Shown: piece after piece, positions 6,592 to 15,164 of the stretch
Layout: every line of letters starts with the position of its first letter
Position numbering within the stretch: position 1 is the first letter of the stretch
NCBI GenBank assembly: GCA_036506275.1
Contig: DASXSB010000062.1
Coordinates: 1 to 18,909, forward strand
Length of the DNA: 18,909 bases
Direction: 5' to 3'
DNA from: DASXSB01 sp036506275
GTDB lineage: Bacteria > Methylomirabilota > Methylomirabilia > Rokubacteriales > CSP1-6
Position numbers and translations under genes: made by a program
Notes under the pieces: model-generated
What the model was told of the DNA's origin: nothing
Seen by the model: only the letters and a program-made list of their open reading frames with translations
The model's database searches: none

Positions 6592-7566
6592 TCAGTACAG
6601 ATGACAGGCGACGAGGCGGCCGGCGGTGGTGCGCAAGGCCGGCTCCTCCGTCGCACACCGCGGCATCACGTGCGGGCAGCGCGGATGAAAGCGGCACCCG
6701 GGGGGAGGCGCGAGGGCGCTCGGCACCTCGCCGGAGACGAGCACGTCCTCGCGCCTTCCATCCACGTCCACCGGTAGCGCGGCCGCGAAGAGCGCCCGCG
6801 TGTACGGGTGCTGTGGCTGCAGCGCCACCGCCTCCGCGTCACCCCACTCCACGATCCTGCCGAGATACATGACGGCGATGGCGTGGCTCATGTGGGCGAC
6901 GGCGGCGAGGTCGTGCGAGATGAAGAGATAAGAGACCTCGAGGCGCTTCTGGAGGTCGATCAACAGATTGAGGATCTGCGCGCGGATGGAGACGTCGAGG
7001 GCGGATACCGGCTCGTCGAGGACGACGAGCTTGGGCGAGAGCGCCAGCGCGCGCGCGATGGCGATCCGCTGGCGCTGGCCGCCCGAGAACTCGTGGGGAA
7101 AGAGCTCCGCCGCGCGTGCGGGCAGCGACACCAAGTCGAGGAGCTCCGCCACGCGGCGGCGGCGGGCGGCGCCGCTGAGATCGGTGTTGATCACGAGCGG
7201 CTCCGCCACGATGGCGCCCACGCGCATGCGCGGGTCGAGCGAAGCATACGGGTCCTGGAAGACTGCCTGCACGGCGCGCCGATAGTGCCGCCGGCCGGCG
7301 GCGTCGAGGCCCACCACGTCCTCGCCCTGGAAACGGATCGCGCCGCCCGTCGGATGCTCGAGGCCGAGGATCAGCTTGGACGTGGTCGTCTTGCCGCACC
7401 CGGATTCACCCACCAGCCCCAGCGTGGTACCGGCGTCGAGGCGGAAGGAGATCGAGTCCACCGCGCGCACGAGGGCGGTGGACCAGCCGAACGCGCCGCG
7501 CCGCACGCGAAAGTGCTTGGTGAGGTTCGCGACCTCGAGGAGCGGACGATGCTCAGGCGGGGCCAT
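6592..7566 (-). CDS. dppF: Peptide-type ABC transporter ATP-binding protein (DppF/OppF-like)
   Basis: The product is 324 residues. It has all ABC ATPase elements: Walker A GESGCGKT at 53-60, Q-loop Q104 (FQDPYASL), signature FSGGQRQR at 160-167, Walker B LVVLDEP at 180-186, and switch His218. The C-terminal oligopeptide-transporter extension is present (HPYTRALF, then PPGCRFHPRCP) with Cys291, Cys297, Cys304 and Cys321. It pairs with the adjacent DppD-like ATPase to power the importer on the cytoplasmic face. ATG 7566 lies inside the end of the DppD-like gene (14-nt overlap), showing tight coupling. It is the last gene of the operon, with its stop 16 nt from the convergent aldolase gene and no hairpin visible in that gap. 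The Dpp/Opp family is certain, but transported substrates in this family range over peptides, nickel, opines and sugars. Confidence 0.95.
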   Translation of the reverse strand: MAPPEHRPLLEVANLTKHFRVRRGAFGWSTALVRAVDSISFRLDAGTTLGLVGESGCGKTTTSKLILGLEHPTGGAIRFQGEDVVGLDAAGRRHYRRAVQAVFQDPYASLDPRMRVGAIVAEPLVINTDLSGAARRRRVAELLDLVSLPARAAELFPHEFSGGQRQRIAIARALALSPKLVVLDEPVSALDVSIRAQILNLLIDLQKRLEVSYLFISHDLAAVAHMSHAIAVMYLGRIVEWGDAEAVALQPQHPYTRALFAAALPVDVDGRREDVLVSGEVPSALAPPPGCRFHPRCPHVMPRCATEEPALRTTAGRLVACHLY

Positions 7567-8527
7567 GAAGCCAGCACCGCGTGGTGTGACCGGCGCTCAC
7601 CATCGTTTCCGGGGGCGCCTCCACCCGGCAGCGCTCCATCACGCTCGCGCAGCGGGGCGCGAAGGCGCACCCCGGCGGCAGCTTCGCGAGGTCGGGCGGC
7701 TGTCCTTCGATAGCGGTGAGGAGCTCGCGGCGCGCGCCGAGCCGCGGCACGGATTCCATGAGTGCGCGCGTGTACGGATGGGCAGGCGCGGTGAAGAGCT
7801 GTCGCACGGGCCCCGCCTCCACGATGCGTCCCGCGTACATGACGGCCATGCGGTCGCACATCCGGGCCACGATGCCGAGATTGTGGGTGACGAAGATCAT
7901 CGCGAGGCGGTGGCGCTCCTGGAGCTCCTTGAGAAGGGCGAGGTACTGGGCCTGGATGGTGAGGTCGAGGCTGGTGGTGGGCTCGTCCGCGATGAGCAGC
8001 CGCGGCGGAGCCGCGATAGCCATGGCGCCGACGACGCGTTGCCGCATGCCACCCGAGAGCTGGTGCGGAAACGCGCGCAATCGCGCCGCCGGCGATGGAA
8101 TCTTCACGGAGGCGAGGAGCTCCGCCGCGCGGCGGCCGAGGGCGTGGCCGCGCAGGCCGTGATACGCCGCCACCGGCTCTCGCACCTGCATGCCCACCGA
8201 GAACACCGGATTGAGCGAGCTCATCGGATCTTGCAGGATCATGGCGACCTTGCGCCCGCGGACGCGCTGCATCGCGCGCTCGCTGAGCGTCAGGAGATCC
8301 TCGCCATCGAGCCGCACGCGGCCGCTCACGATGCGGGCAGCGGGGCGCGGCACCAGCCGCACGATGCTGAGACACGTCATGCTCTTGCCGGAGCCGGACT
8401 CGCCGACGAGACCGAGCGTCTCGCCCTCGACGACGCTGAAGGAGACGCCGTCGACGGCCTTCACCGTGCCCCAGCGCGTGACGATATGGGTGTGGAGATC
8501 GCTGACTTCGATGACGGGAGCGGCCAC
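7553..8527 (-). CDS. dppD: Peptide-type ABC transporter ATP-binding protein (DppD/OppD-like)
   Basis: The product is 324 residues from GTG 8527, 14 nt after the DppC-like stop. The frame stays open further upstream, but the family starts at PVIEVSDL, so the longer version is rejected. Walker A GESGSGKS is at 42-49, Q-loop Q99, signature LSGGMRQR at 157-164, Walker B LLIADEP at 177-183 and switch His215 (FVTHNLG). The C-terminal extension (HPYTRALMESVP and PPGCAFAPRC) holds Cys287, Cys293, Cys300 and Cys318, the four-cysteine set of the OppD/DppD class. It forms the heterodimeric ATPase with the DppF-like protein encoded next. The weak Shine-Dalgarno (GAGCGG about 10 nt upstream) and close spacing suggest coupling to the preceding permease gene. 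Confidence 0.94.
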   Translation of the reverse strand: MAAPVIEVSDLHTHIVTRWGTVKAVDGVSFSVVEGETLGLVGESGSGKSMTCLSIVRLVPRPAARIVSGRVRLDGEDLLTLSERAMQRVRGRKVAMILQDPMSSLNPVFSVGMQVREPVAAYHGLRGHALGRRAAELLASVKIPSPAARLRAFPHQLSGGMRQRVVGAMAIAAPPRLLIADEPTTSLDLTIQAQYLALLKELQERHRLAMIFVTHNLGIVARMCDRMAVMYAGRIVEAGPVRQLFTAPAHPYTRALMESVPRLGARRELLTAIEGQPPDLAKLPPGCAFAPRCASVMERCRVEAPPETMVSAGHTTRCWLHGPA

Positions 8528-8541
8528 GGGCGCGCGACCGC

Positions 8542-9426
8542 TCAGAGCTGCCGCAGCTTCGGGTCCAGGGTGTCGCGCAGCCAGTCCCCGAGGAGATTGA
8601 ACGCGAGCACCACGAGGAGGATGGCCACGCCGGGGAAGCACGAGACCCACCACGCGCTCGTGACGAAGTCACGGCCTTCCGCGATCATCGATCCCCACGC
8701 CGGCGTGGGCGGCGGGATACCGGCGCCGAGAAACGACAGCGACGCTTCCAGGATGATCACGTACCCGATCTGGAGGGTGACGAGGACCACGAGCGTGTTC
8801 AGCGTGTTCGGCACGAGGTGCCGCGTGATGATGCGCCAGGCGCCCGCCCCCGCCACCCGCGCCTGCGCGATGAAGTCGAGCTCCATCAAGGTGAGGACCT
8901 GGCCGCGGATCACCCGCGCGTAACGGGCCCACAGGATCACGGCGATCGCGATGACGACGTTGGTGAAGCTCGGGCCCACGGTGACGGCGAGGATCAACGC
9001 GAGCAGGATCACCGGGAACGACAGCGTGGCGTCGGTGGCGCGCATGAGAAACGCGTCCACCCGTCCTCCGTAGTAGCCGGCCACGAGCCCCACCGCCGCT
9101 CCGAACGCGCTCGCCAGGAGCACCGTGACCACTCCGGCGGCGAGGGACACGCGCGAGCCCCACACGATGCGCGCGAGCATGTCGCGCCCGAGGCGGTCGG
9201 TGCCGAGCGGGTGCTGCCAGCTCCCGCCCTCCTCCCACGCGGGCGGGCGGAAGCGGAGCCGCAGCGCTTGCTCGTAGGGATCGGCCGGGCTCAGGAGGGG
9301 CGCCAGGAACGCCACCAGCACGAAGATGGCGATGATGGACGTGGAGACGACCGGCCACCGCCGGCGCTCGCGACGGGTCCGTACGCTCGGGTCGACGTCG
9401 GGGAGCGCGAGGGCGACGTCGCTCAC
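8542..9426 (-). CDS. dppC: Peptide-type ABC transporter permease (DppC/OppC-like)
   Basis: The product is 294 residues from GTG 9426, which overlaps the DppB-like stop by 4 nt (GTGA). The N-terminal helix (PVVSTSIIAIFVLVAFLAPL) is followed by the family block HPLGTDRLGRDMLARIVWGS. Further membrane helices come next, and the EAA loop (ARVAGAGAWRIITRHLVPN) docks on the ATPases. The C-terminal helices end in GDWLRDTLDPKLR, standard for DppC. It forms the inner-membrane channel with the DppB-like subunit. An in-frame extension upstream of 9426 is Arg/His-rich and lies inside the DppB gene, so it is not counted as coding. Confidence 0.95.
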   Translation of the reverse strand: MSDVALALPDVDPSVRTRRERRRWPVVSTSIIAIFVLVAFLAPLLSPADPYEQALRLRFRPPAWEEGGSWQHPLGTDRLGRDMLARIVWGSRVSLAAGVVTVLLASAFGAAVGLVAGYYGGRVDAFLMRATDATLSFPVILLALILAVTVGPSFTNVVIAIAVILWARYARVIRGQVLTLMELDFIAQARVAGAGAWRIITRHLVPNTLNTLVVLVTLQIGYVIILEASLSFLGAGIPPPTPAWGSMIAEGRDFVTSAWWVSCFPGVAILLVVLAFNLLGDWLRDTLDPKLRQL

Positions 9427-10343
9427 CGCGCGTACCGGATGCGCGGATCGATGACCGCGTAGAGACAGTCCACGCCCAGGTTCACCACGGCCACGATGGC
9501 GGCCGTGACCAGCACGACCGCCTGGATGACGGGGAAGTCGCGGGAGGTGATCCCGTCGTAGGCGAGTCGACCGAGTCCCGGCCACGCGAAGACGGTTTCG
9601 ACGACGATGGCGGTAGTGACCAGGATCGAGAAGTAGATCCCGGCGAAGGTCACGACCGGGATGAGCGCGTTCTTGAGCGCGTGCACCCAGACCACCCGGT
9701 GCTCGACCACGCCCTTCACGCGCGCGAGCTTGACGTACTCGGAGTCCAGCACCTCCAGCATGCCGGAGCGGAGCAGGCGCATCATTCCCGCCACCACGAA
9801 CCAGCCGAGCGTGAAGCCGGGGAGGACGTAGCTGGCGAAGCCGCTGATGCCGCCCGCGGGGAGCCACTGGAGCCGGCCCGCCACGATCTCGACGAGCACG
9901 ATGGCCACCCAGAACGTGGGCAGCGATTGTCCGAGCACGGAGATGAGCTGGGCCACCCGGTCCACGGCGCGGCCCTTGTGCACGGCCGCGATGACGCCGA
10001 GGGGAAAGGCCATGGCGAGGGAGACCGTCATCGCGAAGAGGGCCAGGCGCAGCGAATTGGGGAGACGCTCCTGGATCAGCTCGCGCACGGGCCGCCGCGC
10101 GCGCAGCGAGGTGCCGAAATCGCCCTGCACGACCTTGCCCACGAACGAGAGGTACTGCTCGACGTACGGACGATCGAGACCGAGATAGGCGCGCGCGTTC
10201 GCGTAGTCCTCCTCGGTGGCGTTCATGGGCAAGATCATGTGCAGGGGATCGCCGGTCGCGCGCGCGAGCGCGAACACCACCACCGACAGCAGCGCGAGCG
10301 CGACCAGCGATTGGAGAACGCGGACCGCCGCGAAGCGGAGCAT
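9423..10343 (-). CDS. dppB: Peptide-type ABC transporter permease (DppB/OppB-like)
   Basis: The product is 306 residues with six predicted membrane helices. The start MLRFAAVRVLQSLVALALLS, the YVEQYLSFVGKVVQGDFGTS loop, the EAA motif around residues 200-225 (KLARVKGVVEHRVVWVHALK) and the final ETVFAWPGLGRLAYD ... AVIDPRIRYAR are all characteristic of DppB. It forms the heterodimeric channel with the DppC-like protein. ATG 10343 is 13 nt after the stop of the binding-protein gene, and its own stop overlaps the GTG of the DppC-like gene. Length is normal and nothing looks damaged. Confidence 0.95.
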   Translation of the reverse strand: MLRFAAVRVLQSLVALALLSVVVFALARATGDPLHMILPMNATEEDYANARAYLGLDRPYVEQYLSFVGKVVQGDFGTSLRARRPVRELIQERLPNSLRLALFAMTVSLAMAFPLGVIAAVHKGRAVDRVAQLISVLGQSLPTFWVAIVLVEIVAGRLQWLPAGGISGFASYVLPGFTLGWFVVAGMMRLLRSGMLEVLDSEYVKLARVKGVVEHRVVWVHALKNALIPVVTFAGIYFSILVTTAIVVETVFAWPGLGRLAYDGITSRDFPVIQAVVLVTAAIVAVVNLGVDCLYAVIDPRIRYAR

Positions 10344-10356
10344 CAGCCGATCGTGC

Positions 10357-11952
10357 TCATTTGCTCGACGCGAGCTCGTCGAGGAAGAGGTCGTACATCA
10401 CCGACCCCGGGTTCCACTTTCCGAGCGTTTTCGACGTCGCGTAGGGCGAGTGGAGGTACACCACGGGCACGCCGTAGTGCTCGCTGCGCAGCCGCGTGAA
10501 GATGTTGCGCATGAGGGCGTTGATCTTCTCGCGATCGGTCTGCCGCATGACCTGGGCGATCATGCCGTCGATCTCGGCGTCATTGACGGTGTCGTTCAGC
10601 TTCGACGGCCCGTACGCCATCTTCTCGAGGAGCGCGTAGGCGCCGATCCAGTTGCGATTGGCGATGTTGTAGTAGCCGACGGACCCGGGCGCCTTGCGGT
10701 CCACCCACAGCTTGCGGAAGGCGGGATAGTCGACGGGAATGAGCTTGGTCTTCACGCCGACCTTTTCCCAGTAGCCGCCGAGGGCCTCCGCGAACGCCTT
10801 GCCTTCGGGAAGGCCGGGGAGCTGGAAGGCGTAGACGTCGAGGGCAAAGCCGCCTGCTTGTCCGGCCTCCGCGAGCAGCTTCTTGGCGCGGGCGGGGTCG
10901 TATTGATAGGCCATCTCCGGCGTCACCTTGAAACCGACGTCGCGGAAAGACCAGGAGAGGCCAAGGGGAACGGCGGCGGGCTCGGCGTGGCCGGCGAAGA
11001 TCGACTGCGCGATCTCCGCGCGATCCACGGCGAGGTTCAGGGCTTCCCGGACGCGCTTGTCCTTCATTGGCGCCGGCCACCCGTCGGGACCGAGGACCCA
11101 CCACACGGACAGGATCGCTTCCTCGCGCCGGGTGTGAACGGGGAACCCCTCGCGCTCGAGCTCCTTCACGCGCTCGCGGCTCACGTCGGCCACATCGACT
11201 TCGCCGCGGCGGAGGAGCGCGATGCGCGTCGTCTCCTCGGGCACGAGCTTGAAGGTGACGTTCTTGTAGCGCGGGACGCCGATGCGCCAGTGGTTGTCCA
11301 CCGCCGTCATCTTGATGTGCGAGCCCGTGACCTGCTCCACGAACTTGTAGGGTCCGCTGCCCACCGGCTTGCGCGCGAAGACGTCGTCGCCGTTGGCCTC
11401 GATGTACTTGCGGGGCACGACGATGCCTTCCGTGGAGAGGGCGCGCGAGAGATAGGTGGGAATGATGAGCGTGGGGTCCTTGGTCACGATCACCACGCGG
11501 TCGGGTGCCGGCGTCTCGATCGCCTGGATGAGCGTGCGCAGCGGACCCGCGTAGCCGGTGGTGGAGCGCTTGCCCATGGCGCGCTCCAGGCTGAACTTCA
11601 CGTCGTCCGCCGTCAGCTCGTCGCCGTTGTGGAACTTCACCCCTTTGCGGAGATGAAACGTCCACCGCCGATGATCGGACGAGTTCTCCCAGCGCGTGGC
11701 GAGGCCGCCGTTGGGCGACGGTTGGCCGTCCGGCGTCGTGCCCACGAGGTAGTCGAACATCAGCGACAGGTAGTACTTCACGTTGTGGCCCTGGAGCACG
11801 GGGTCGAGCGTCTCCGCGGAGAAGCTCGAGAGGGCGATGGTCAGCTCGGGCTTCGCCTGCGCCTCGCTCATGGCGGGCGCGCCGAGCGCCGACGCCGCGC
11901 CGATGCCGAGACAGAGTAACGACAGTGCCACCAGCCGGTTCGCTACGCTCAT
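10357..11952 (-). CDS. Extracellular solute-binding protein, family 5 (DppA/OppA-like)
   Basis: The product is 531 residues. The N-terminal signal peptide has a long hydrophobic core and a likely cut after AQA (residue 33). There is no lipobox, so it should be a free periplasmic protein. The family-5 hallmarks are present: WTFHLRKGVKFHNGDELTADDVKFSLER, the GSGPYKF segment, and VREALNLAVDRAEI, which is part of the peptide- or ligand-enclosing cleft. It would deliver substrate to the DppBCDF-like complex encoded directly downstream. ATG 11952 has GGAGG 6 nt upstream. The gene follows the EstB-like hydrolase by 21 nt, placing the hydrolase and the importer in the same transcript. The family binds dipeptides, oligopeptides, glutathione, nickel-chelates or sugars, and the ligand cannot be chosen from sequence. 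Confidence 0.95.
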   Translation of the reverse strand: MSVANRLVALSLLCLGIGAASALGAPAMSEAQAKPELTIALSSFSAETLDPVLQGHNVKYYLSLMFDYLVGTTPDGQPSPNGGLATRWENSSDHRRWTFHLRKGVKFHNGDELTADDVKFSLERAMGKRSTTGYAGPLRTLIQAIETPAPDRVVIVTKDPTLIIPTYLSRALSTEGIVVPRKYIEANGDDVFARKPVGSGPYKFVEQVTGSHIKMTAVDNHWRIGVPRYKNVTFKLVPEETTRIALLRRGEVDVADVSRERVKELEREGFPVHTRREEAILSVWWVLGPDGWPAPMKDKRVREALNLAVDRAEIAQSIFAGHAEPAAVPLGLSWSFRDVGFKVTPEMAYQYDPARAKKLLAEAGQAGGFALDVYAFQLPGLPEGKAFAEALGGYWEKVGVKTKLIPVDYPAFRKLWVDRKAPGSVGYYNIANRNWIGAYALLEKMAYGPSKLNDTVNDAEIDGMIAQVMRQTDREKINALMRNIFTRLRSEHYGVPVVYLHSPYATSKTLGKWNPGSVMYDLFLDELASSK

Positions 11953-11973
11953 GATTGGCCTCCGCTTCGAACG

Positions 11974-13140
11974 CTAGAGGGCGCCGTAGACGGCGCTCTC
12001 GAACTTGCCAAGGAGGTCGATGGCGGTGTGATCCCAGAACGGCAAGAGCTGGGAGGCGAACACACCGCACACGCGGCGATCACGATCGATCCAGAAATAC
12101 GTGTTTGCGAGCCCCGCCCACGCCAGGCTCCCCGCGGAGCGACCGGTGGGCGACGGCTCGTTGTTGATCACGAAGCTCAGACCCCAGCCCTTCGTGATCC
12201 CTGGGAACAGCTCGACGTCGTTCGACAGGGGCGGCGCCGCCGTCCGGAGGACTTCGATCTCGGCGCCCCCGAGGTGGCTCTCCGCCATGAGGGCGACCGT
12301 TTCCGGCCGCAAGAGCTGACCGCCGGGGTAGCGACCGTCCTGCATGATCATCCGTGCGAAGACGATGTAATCGGGGGCGGTGCCGTAGAGCCCGCCGCCG
12401 CCCATCAAGAACTCCGGGTCCTCGGGGAGCGCGAACTCGATCGGCGCCAGCACGCCGTTCTCGCCGCGCTGATGAACGGTGGCGAGGCGGGCGCGCTGCG
12501 ACGGCGACAGCTTGAACGACGTGTCCTTCATGCCGAGGGGGCCGAAGATGTTGTCCTGGAAGTAACGGTCGAGCTTCTGACCGCTCGCCGCCTCCACCAT
12601 CTTGCCCGCCCAGTCGATGTTGATCCCGTATTTCCAGCGATCACCCGGGTCGAACATGAGGGGCGTGGTGAGGGCGGCGTTCGTGCACGTCGTGATGCCG
12701 GGGGTGCCGGTCGCCGTCTGGTAGCGCGCAATCGCGTCGTCCCAGATCTCGTACCCGAAGCCCGCGGTGTGGGTGAGGAGATGCCGCAGCGTGATGGCGC
12801 GCTTGGGCGGGCGCAGGCGCGGGGCGCCGGCGGCGTCGAAGCCGTCGAGGACCCTGGCCGCCGCCAGCTCGGGCACGACGTCGGCGGCGGGCCGCTCGAG
12901 GCTGAGCTGGCCGCGTTCCACGAGCTGCATGGCGGCGGTGGCGGTGATGGCCTTGGTCATGGAGGCGATCCACACCACCGTGTCCAGCGTCATCGGCGCC
13001 GCTTGGCCGAGCTCGCGCTTGCCGAAGGCGCCTTCGTAGAGCGGGCCCTCGTCGGTGACGGCGACGGCCACGATGCCGGGCATCGACTGCGAATCCACGG
13101 CCTCACGGAGGATCGTGTCGAGAGTCGGAAGGCGTGACAT
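11974..13140 (-). CDS. EstB-like serine hydrolase (beta-lactamase/class C fold)
   Basis: The product is 388 residues. ATG 13140 follows GGAGA by 7 nt. The serine beta-lactamase/transpeptidase fold is shown by the SxxK motif S60-M61-T62-K63 (WIASMTKAI) and by Tyr171 in WKYGINIDWAGKMVE, the Tyr of the YxN-like element. HLLTHTAGFGYEIW is a strong family block, and DNIFGPLGMKDTSF follows it. Length and motif spacing match EstB-type esterases and 6-aminohexanoate- or lovastatin-type hydrolases better than resistance beta-lactamases. There is no signal peptide, so it should work in the cytoplasm, unlike AmpC or PBPs. Its position just before a complete importer suggests it may hydrolyse the imported compound, an ester, amide or lactone. 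That link is inference. Confidence 0.9.
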   Translation of the reverse strand: MSRLPTLDTILREAVDSQSMPGIVAVAVTDEGPLYEGAFGKRELGQAAPMTLDTVVWIASMTKAITATAAMQLVERGQLSLERPAADVVPELAAARVLDGFDAAGAPRLRPPKRAITLRHLLTHTAGFGYEIWDDAIARYQTATGTPGITTCTNAALTTPLMFDPGDRWKYGINIDWAGKMVEAASGQKLDRYFQDNIFGPLGMKDTSFKLSPSQRARLATVHQRGENGVLAPIEFALPEDPEFLMGGGGLYGTAPDYIVFARMIMQDGRYPGGQLLRPETVALMAESHLGGAEIEVLRTAAPPLSNDVELFPGITKGWGLSFVINNEPSPTGRSAGSLAWAGLANTYFWIDRDRRVCGVFASQLLPFWDHTAIDLLGKFESAVYGAL

Positions 13141-13169
13141 GGGGTGCTCTCCTTCCCTGGGCGCCCGCG

Positions 13170-14255
13170 TCAGCGAGCGGGCGGCGCCGAGAGGTCCACG
13201 AAATCGACGCGACGATTGCGGGCGCGCCCCTCCTCGGAGACGTTGTCGGCCACGGGCCTGGTGTCGCCGAGGCCGCGCGTCTCGAGGCGATTGGGGTTGA
13301 TGTTGAACGTCCTCACCAGATGCGCCTTGACCGCGTCCGCGCGCCGCTGCGAGAGGCGCGCGTTGTAGGCGGGGGCACCCACGTTGTCGGTGTGACCTTC
13401 CACGCCGAGGCGGAGGGCGGTGTCCTCTTGCAGGAGCTTCGCGATCTCGGCCAGCGTGACGAGGGATTCCTCGTTGAGGTCGGCGCTGTCGAAGGCGAAA
13501 CGCAGATCGTAGACGCTGACGCGCCGATACTGGAGCAGCTCGGCCCGCATCTCGGCCGCGCTCTTGCCGGCGGCCACGGCCACCAGCGGAAGCGTCGACT
13601 CGAGGACGATCGCGGCCTGGGTCGACTTGCGGTCGATGTAGAAGACGTCGATGGTGTGGTTGCCGGCGGCGAGGCCCGTGATCTGGTACGGCGCCTCGTT
13701 CAGGTCCTTCACCCCGCCGTTGTCGATGACGAGCTTGCCGTCCACGTAGACCCAGGAGTCGTCGTCCGAGCCGAGCGTGAGACCGAGGACGCCGTCGGCG
13801 CGCGCGGTGAAGGTGCCGCGCCAGTGCACGGCGCGAAAGAACGGCGAATCGCGCTGCTGGCCGTCCGGGTAGAACGACGGGAAGCGGAAGGGGAGGCGAT
13901 CGTTGACGATCTTCTCCACGCGGATGCCCTTCGTGCTCGACGAGCTCCACCAGAGCACTTCCCCGTCCGTGTTCACGTCGGTGATCGGCCCCGAGGGGAA
14001 CTGCGAGGAGCGGCCGAAGGCGGTGACGACGGGAAGGCCGTGGGGACCGAGCGTCGGCCCCAGCATGCCGACCACGATGCGACCATCGAATCCGCGCTCG
14101 ATGTCGGGGTGCTTCTCAGGGACCTTGAAGTAGTACCCGGTGAGCGTGCTTTCCGTGGCCGCGCGCGCGGGCGGCGGCGCCTCGGGCGCGGAGGACTTGC
14201 ACGCGCCGAGCGCGAGGGCGAGAGCGAGCGCGATGAGGCGGCCGGTGATCGTCAC
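13170..14255 (-). CDS. Lipoprotein with fibro-slime-like and OmpA peptidoglycan-binding domains
   Basis: The product is 361 residues from GTG 14255, which overlaps the preceding stop (GTGA). Residues 1-19 are a lipoprotein signal peptide ending LGAC, with Cys19 the lipidation site. Residues about 35-220 resemble the fibro-slime/PA14-like carbohydrate-binding module, with GSDDDSWVYVDGKLVIDNGG at 162-181 and AAGNHTIDVFYIDRK after it. Residues about 245-355 are an OmpA/Pal domain: VYDLRFAFDSADLNEES, GHTDNVGAPAYN with D290, LSQRRADAV with R305, and GRARNRRVDF, which would clasp peptidoglycan diaminopimelate. It is probably held in the outer membrane or cell wall with the fibro-slime part exposed. 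The partners are unclear. It lies between two hydrolase genes in one operon, with the next gene starting 29 nt later. Confidence 0.9.
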   Translation of the reverse strand: MTITGRLIALALALALGACKSSAPEAPPPARAATESTLTGYYFKVPEKHPDIERGFDGRIVVGMLGPTLGPHGLPVVTAFGRSSQFPSGPITDVNTDGEVLWWSSSSTKGIRVEKIVNDRLPFRFPSFYPDGQQRDSPFFRAVHWRGTFTARADGVLGLTLGSDDDSWVYVDGKLVIDNGGVKDLNEAPYQITGLAAGNHTIDVFYIDRKSTQAAIVLESTLPLVAVAAGKSAAEMRAELLQYRRVSVYDLRFAFDSADLNEESLVTLAEIAKLLQEDTALRLGVEGHTDNVGAPAYNARLSQRRADAVKAHLVRTFNINPNRLETRGLGDTRPVADNVSEEGRARNRRVDFVDLSAPPAR

Positions 14256-15124
14256 GGGGCGCCGCCGTCGGAGGCGCGGAACCGCCACGTCTCACCGTGG
14301 CGGACGATGCGGCCGGCGGTGGGGTGATGGAAATGGGTGCCGAGCACGGTCACCGGTCGGTCCGCGTAGCGTTCGCAGAACGCGCGCCGCGTCTTGCGGG
14401 CGGCATCCACGTCGCTGTCGAAGTGGCTGCCCCACTGCGGCTCGGCCATCTGGACGGGGTGGTGCATGAGATCGCCCGTGATGACAGCCTCCGCGTCGTC
14501 GGAGTGGAGGCGCACGCTCACGTGGCCCGGCGTGTGCCCGGGCGTGGGCTCGAGCGAGATCTCGTCGCACACACGTGCATCCATGTCGACGAGCTCGACG
14601 AGGCCGGCGTCGAGCACCGGCTGCACGCTGTCGGCCATGATGCGGCGCGTGTCCTCGCTCTCCTCGCGCGACCAGTGGTCCCACTCCCGCCGCGCGAAGA
14701 GGTGGCGCGCGCGCGGGAACGTCGGCAGCCAGCGGCCGTCGTGGAGGCGCGTGTTCCAGCCGACGTGGTCCACGTGGAGATGGGTGCAGATCACGATGTC
14801 GATCGACTCCGGCGGAAAGCCGGCCGCGCGCAAGTCGTCGAGGAAGCTCGTGCGCATCATGTGGAACGGCGGGCGGCCCCCGCGGTCCTTGTCGTTGCCG
14901 ACGCAGGTGTCGACGAGCGCCGTGAGCGCCGGGGACTCCACGACGAACGTGTGAATGCTCTGGAGGAAACGGCCCTTCTCGTCGAGGAAATGCGGCGCCA
15001 GCCATGGGCGGTGGCGCTCCACCGCGTCCGGTACCGCATCGGGCAGGAGCCAGGTGGGACGGGTGGGACCCGCGCGCTCCACGACGGCGGAGATCCGGAG
15101 ACGGCCCACCCTGAGCGGCTGCAT
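14252..15124 (-). CDS. Metallo-beta-lactamase-fold hydrolase
   Basis: The product is 290 residues with no signal peptide. The zinc-binding motif HLHVDH is at 115-120 (H115, H117, D119, H120). The other expected ligands are H197 in PTPGHTPGH, D218 in TGDLMHH and H264 in GTHFHHP, so both metal sites look complete. The layout, with a DTCVGNDKDRGG segment before the motif, is typical of lactonase- and phosphodiesterase-like MBL proteins, including AHL lactonases. It is not typical of class B beta-lactamases, which are secreted. Substrate unknown; lactone or ester hydrolysis is the best inference. ATG 15124 has no Shine-Dalgarno and lies only about 9 nt after a putative -10, which suggests a nearly leaderless mRNA. 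It is the first gene of the eight-gene operon, and its stop overlaps the lipoprotein start. Confidence 0.9.
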   Translation of the reverse strand: MQPLRVGRLRISAVVERAGPTRPTWLLPDAVPDAVERHRPWLAPHFLDEKGRFLQSIHTFVVESPALTALVDTCVGNDKDRGGRPPFHMMRTSFLDDLRAAGFPPESIDIVICTHLHVDHVGWNTRLHDGRWLPTFPRARHLFARREWDHWSREESEDTRRIMADSVQPVLDAGLVELVDMDARVCDEISLEPTPGHTPGHVSVRLHSDDAEAVITGDLMHHPVQMAEPQWGSHFDSDVDAARKTRRAFCERYADRPVTVLGTHFHHPTAGRIVRHGETWRFRASDGGAP

Positions 15125-15132
15125 GGGCGTGA

Positions 15133-15162
15133 ACAGTAGGCGACGGCGGCAGGGCCCGTCAA
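15133..15162 (-). promoter_or_regulatory. Promoter of the hydrolase-transporter operon, nearly leaderless
   Basis: On the minus strand TTGACG (15162-15157) and TACTGT (15138-15133) are 18 nt apart. Transcription would start near 15126, two bases before ATG 15124, with no ribosome-binding site between. The -35 is strong, but the -10 matches TATAAT at three positions only. Confidence 0.45.
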
Positions 15163-15164
15163 GC

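Noticed and set aside
11974..13140. Antibiotic-resistance beta-lactamase
   Set aside because: No signal peptide, and the motif spacing and length match EstB-type hydrolases better.
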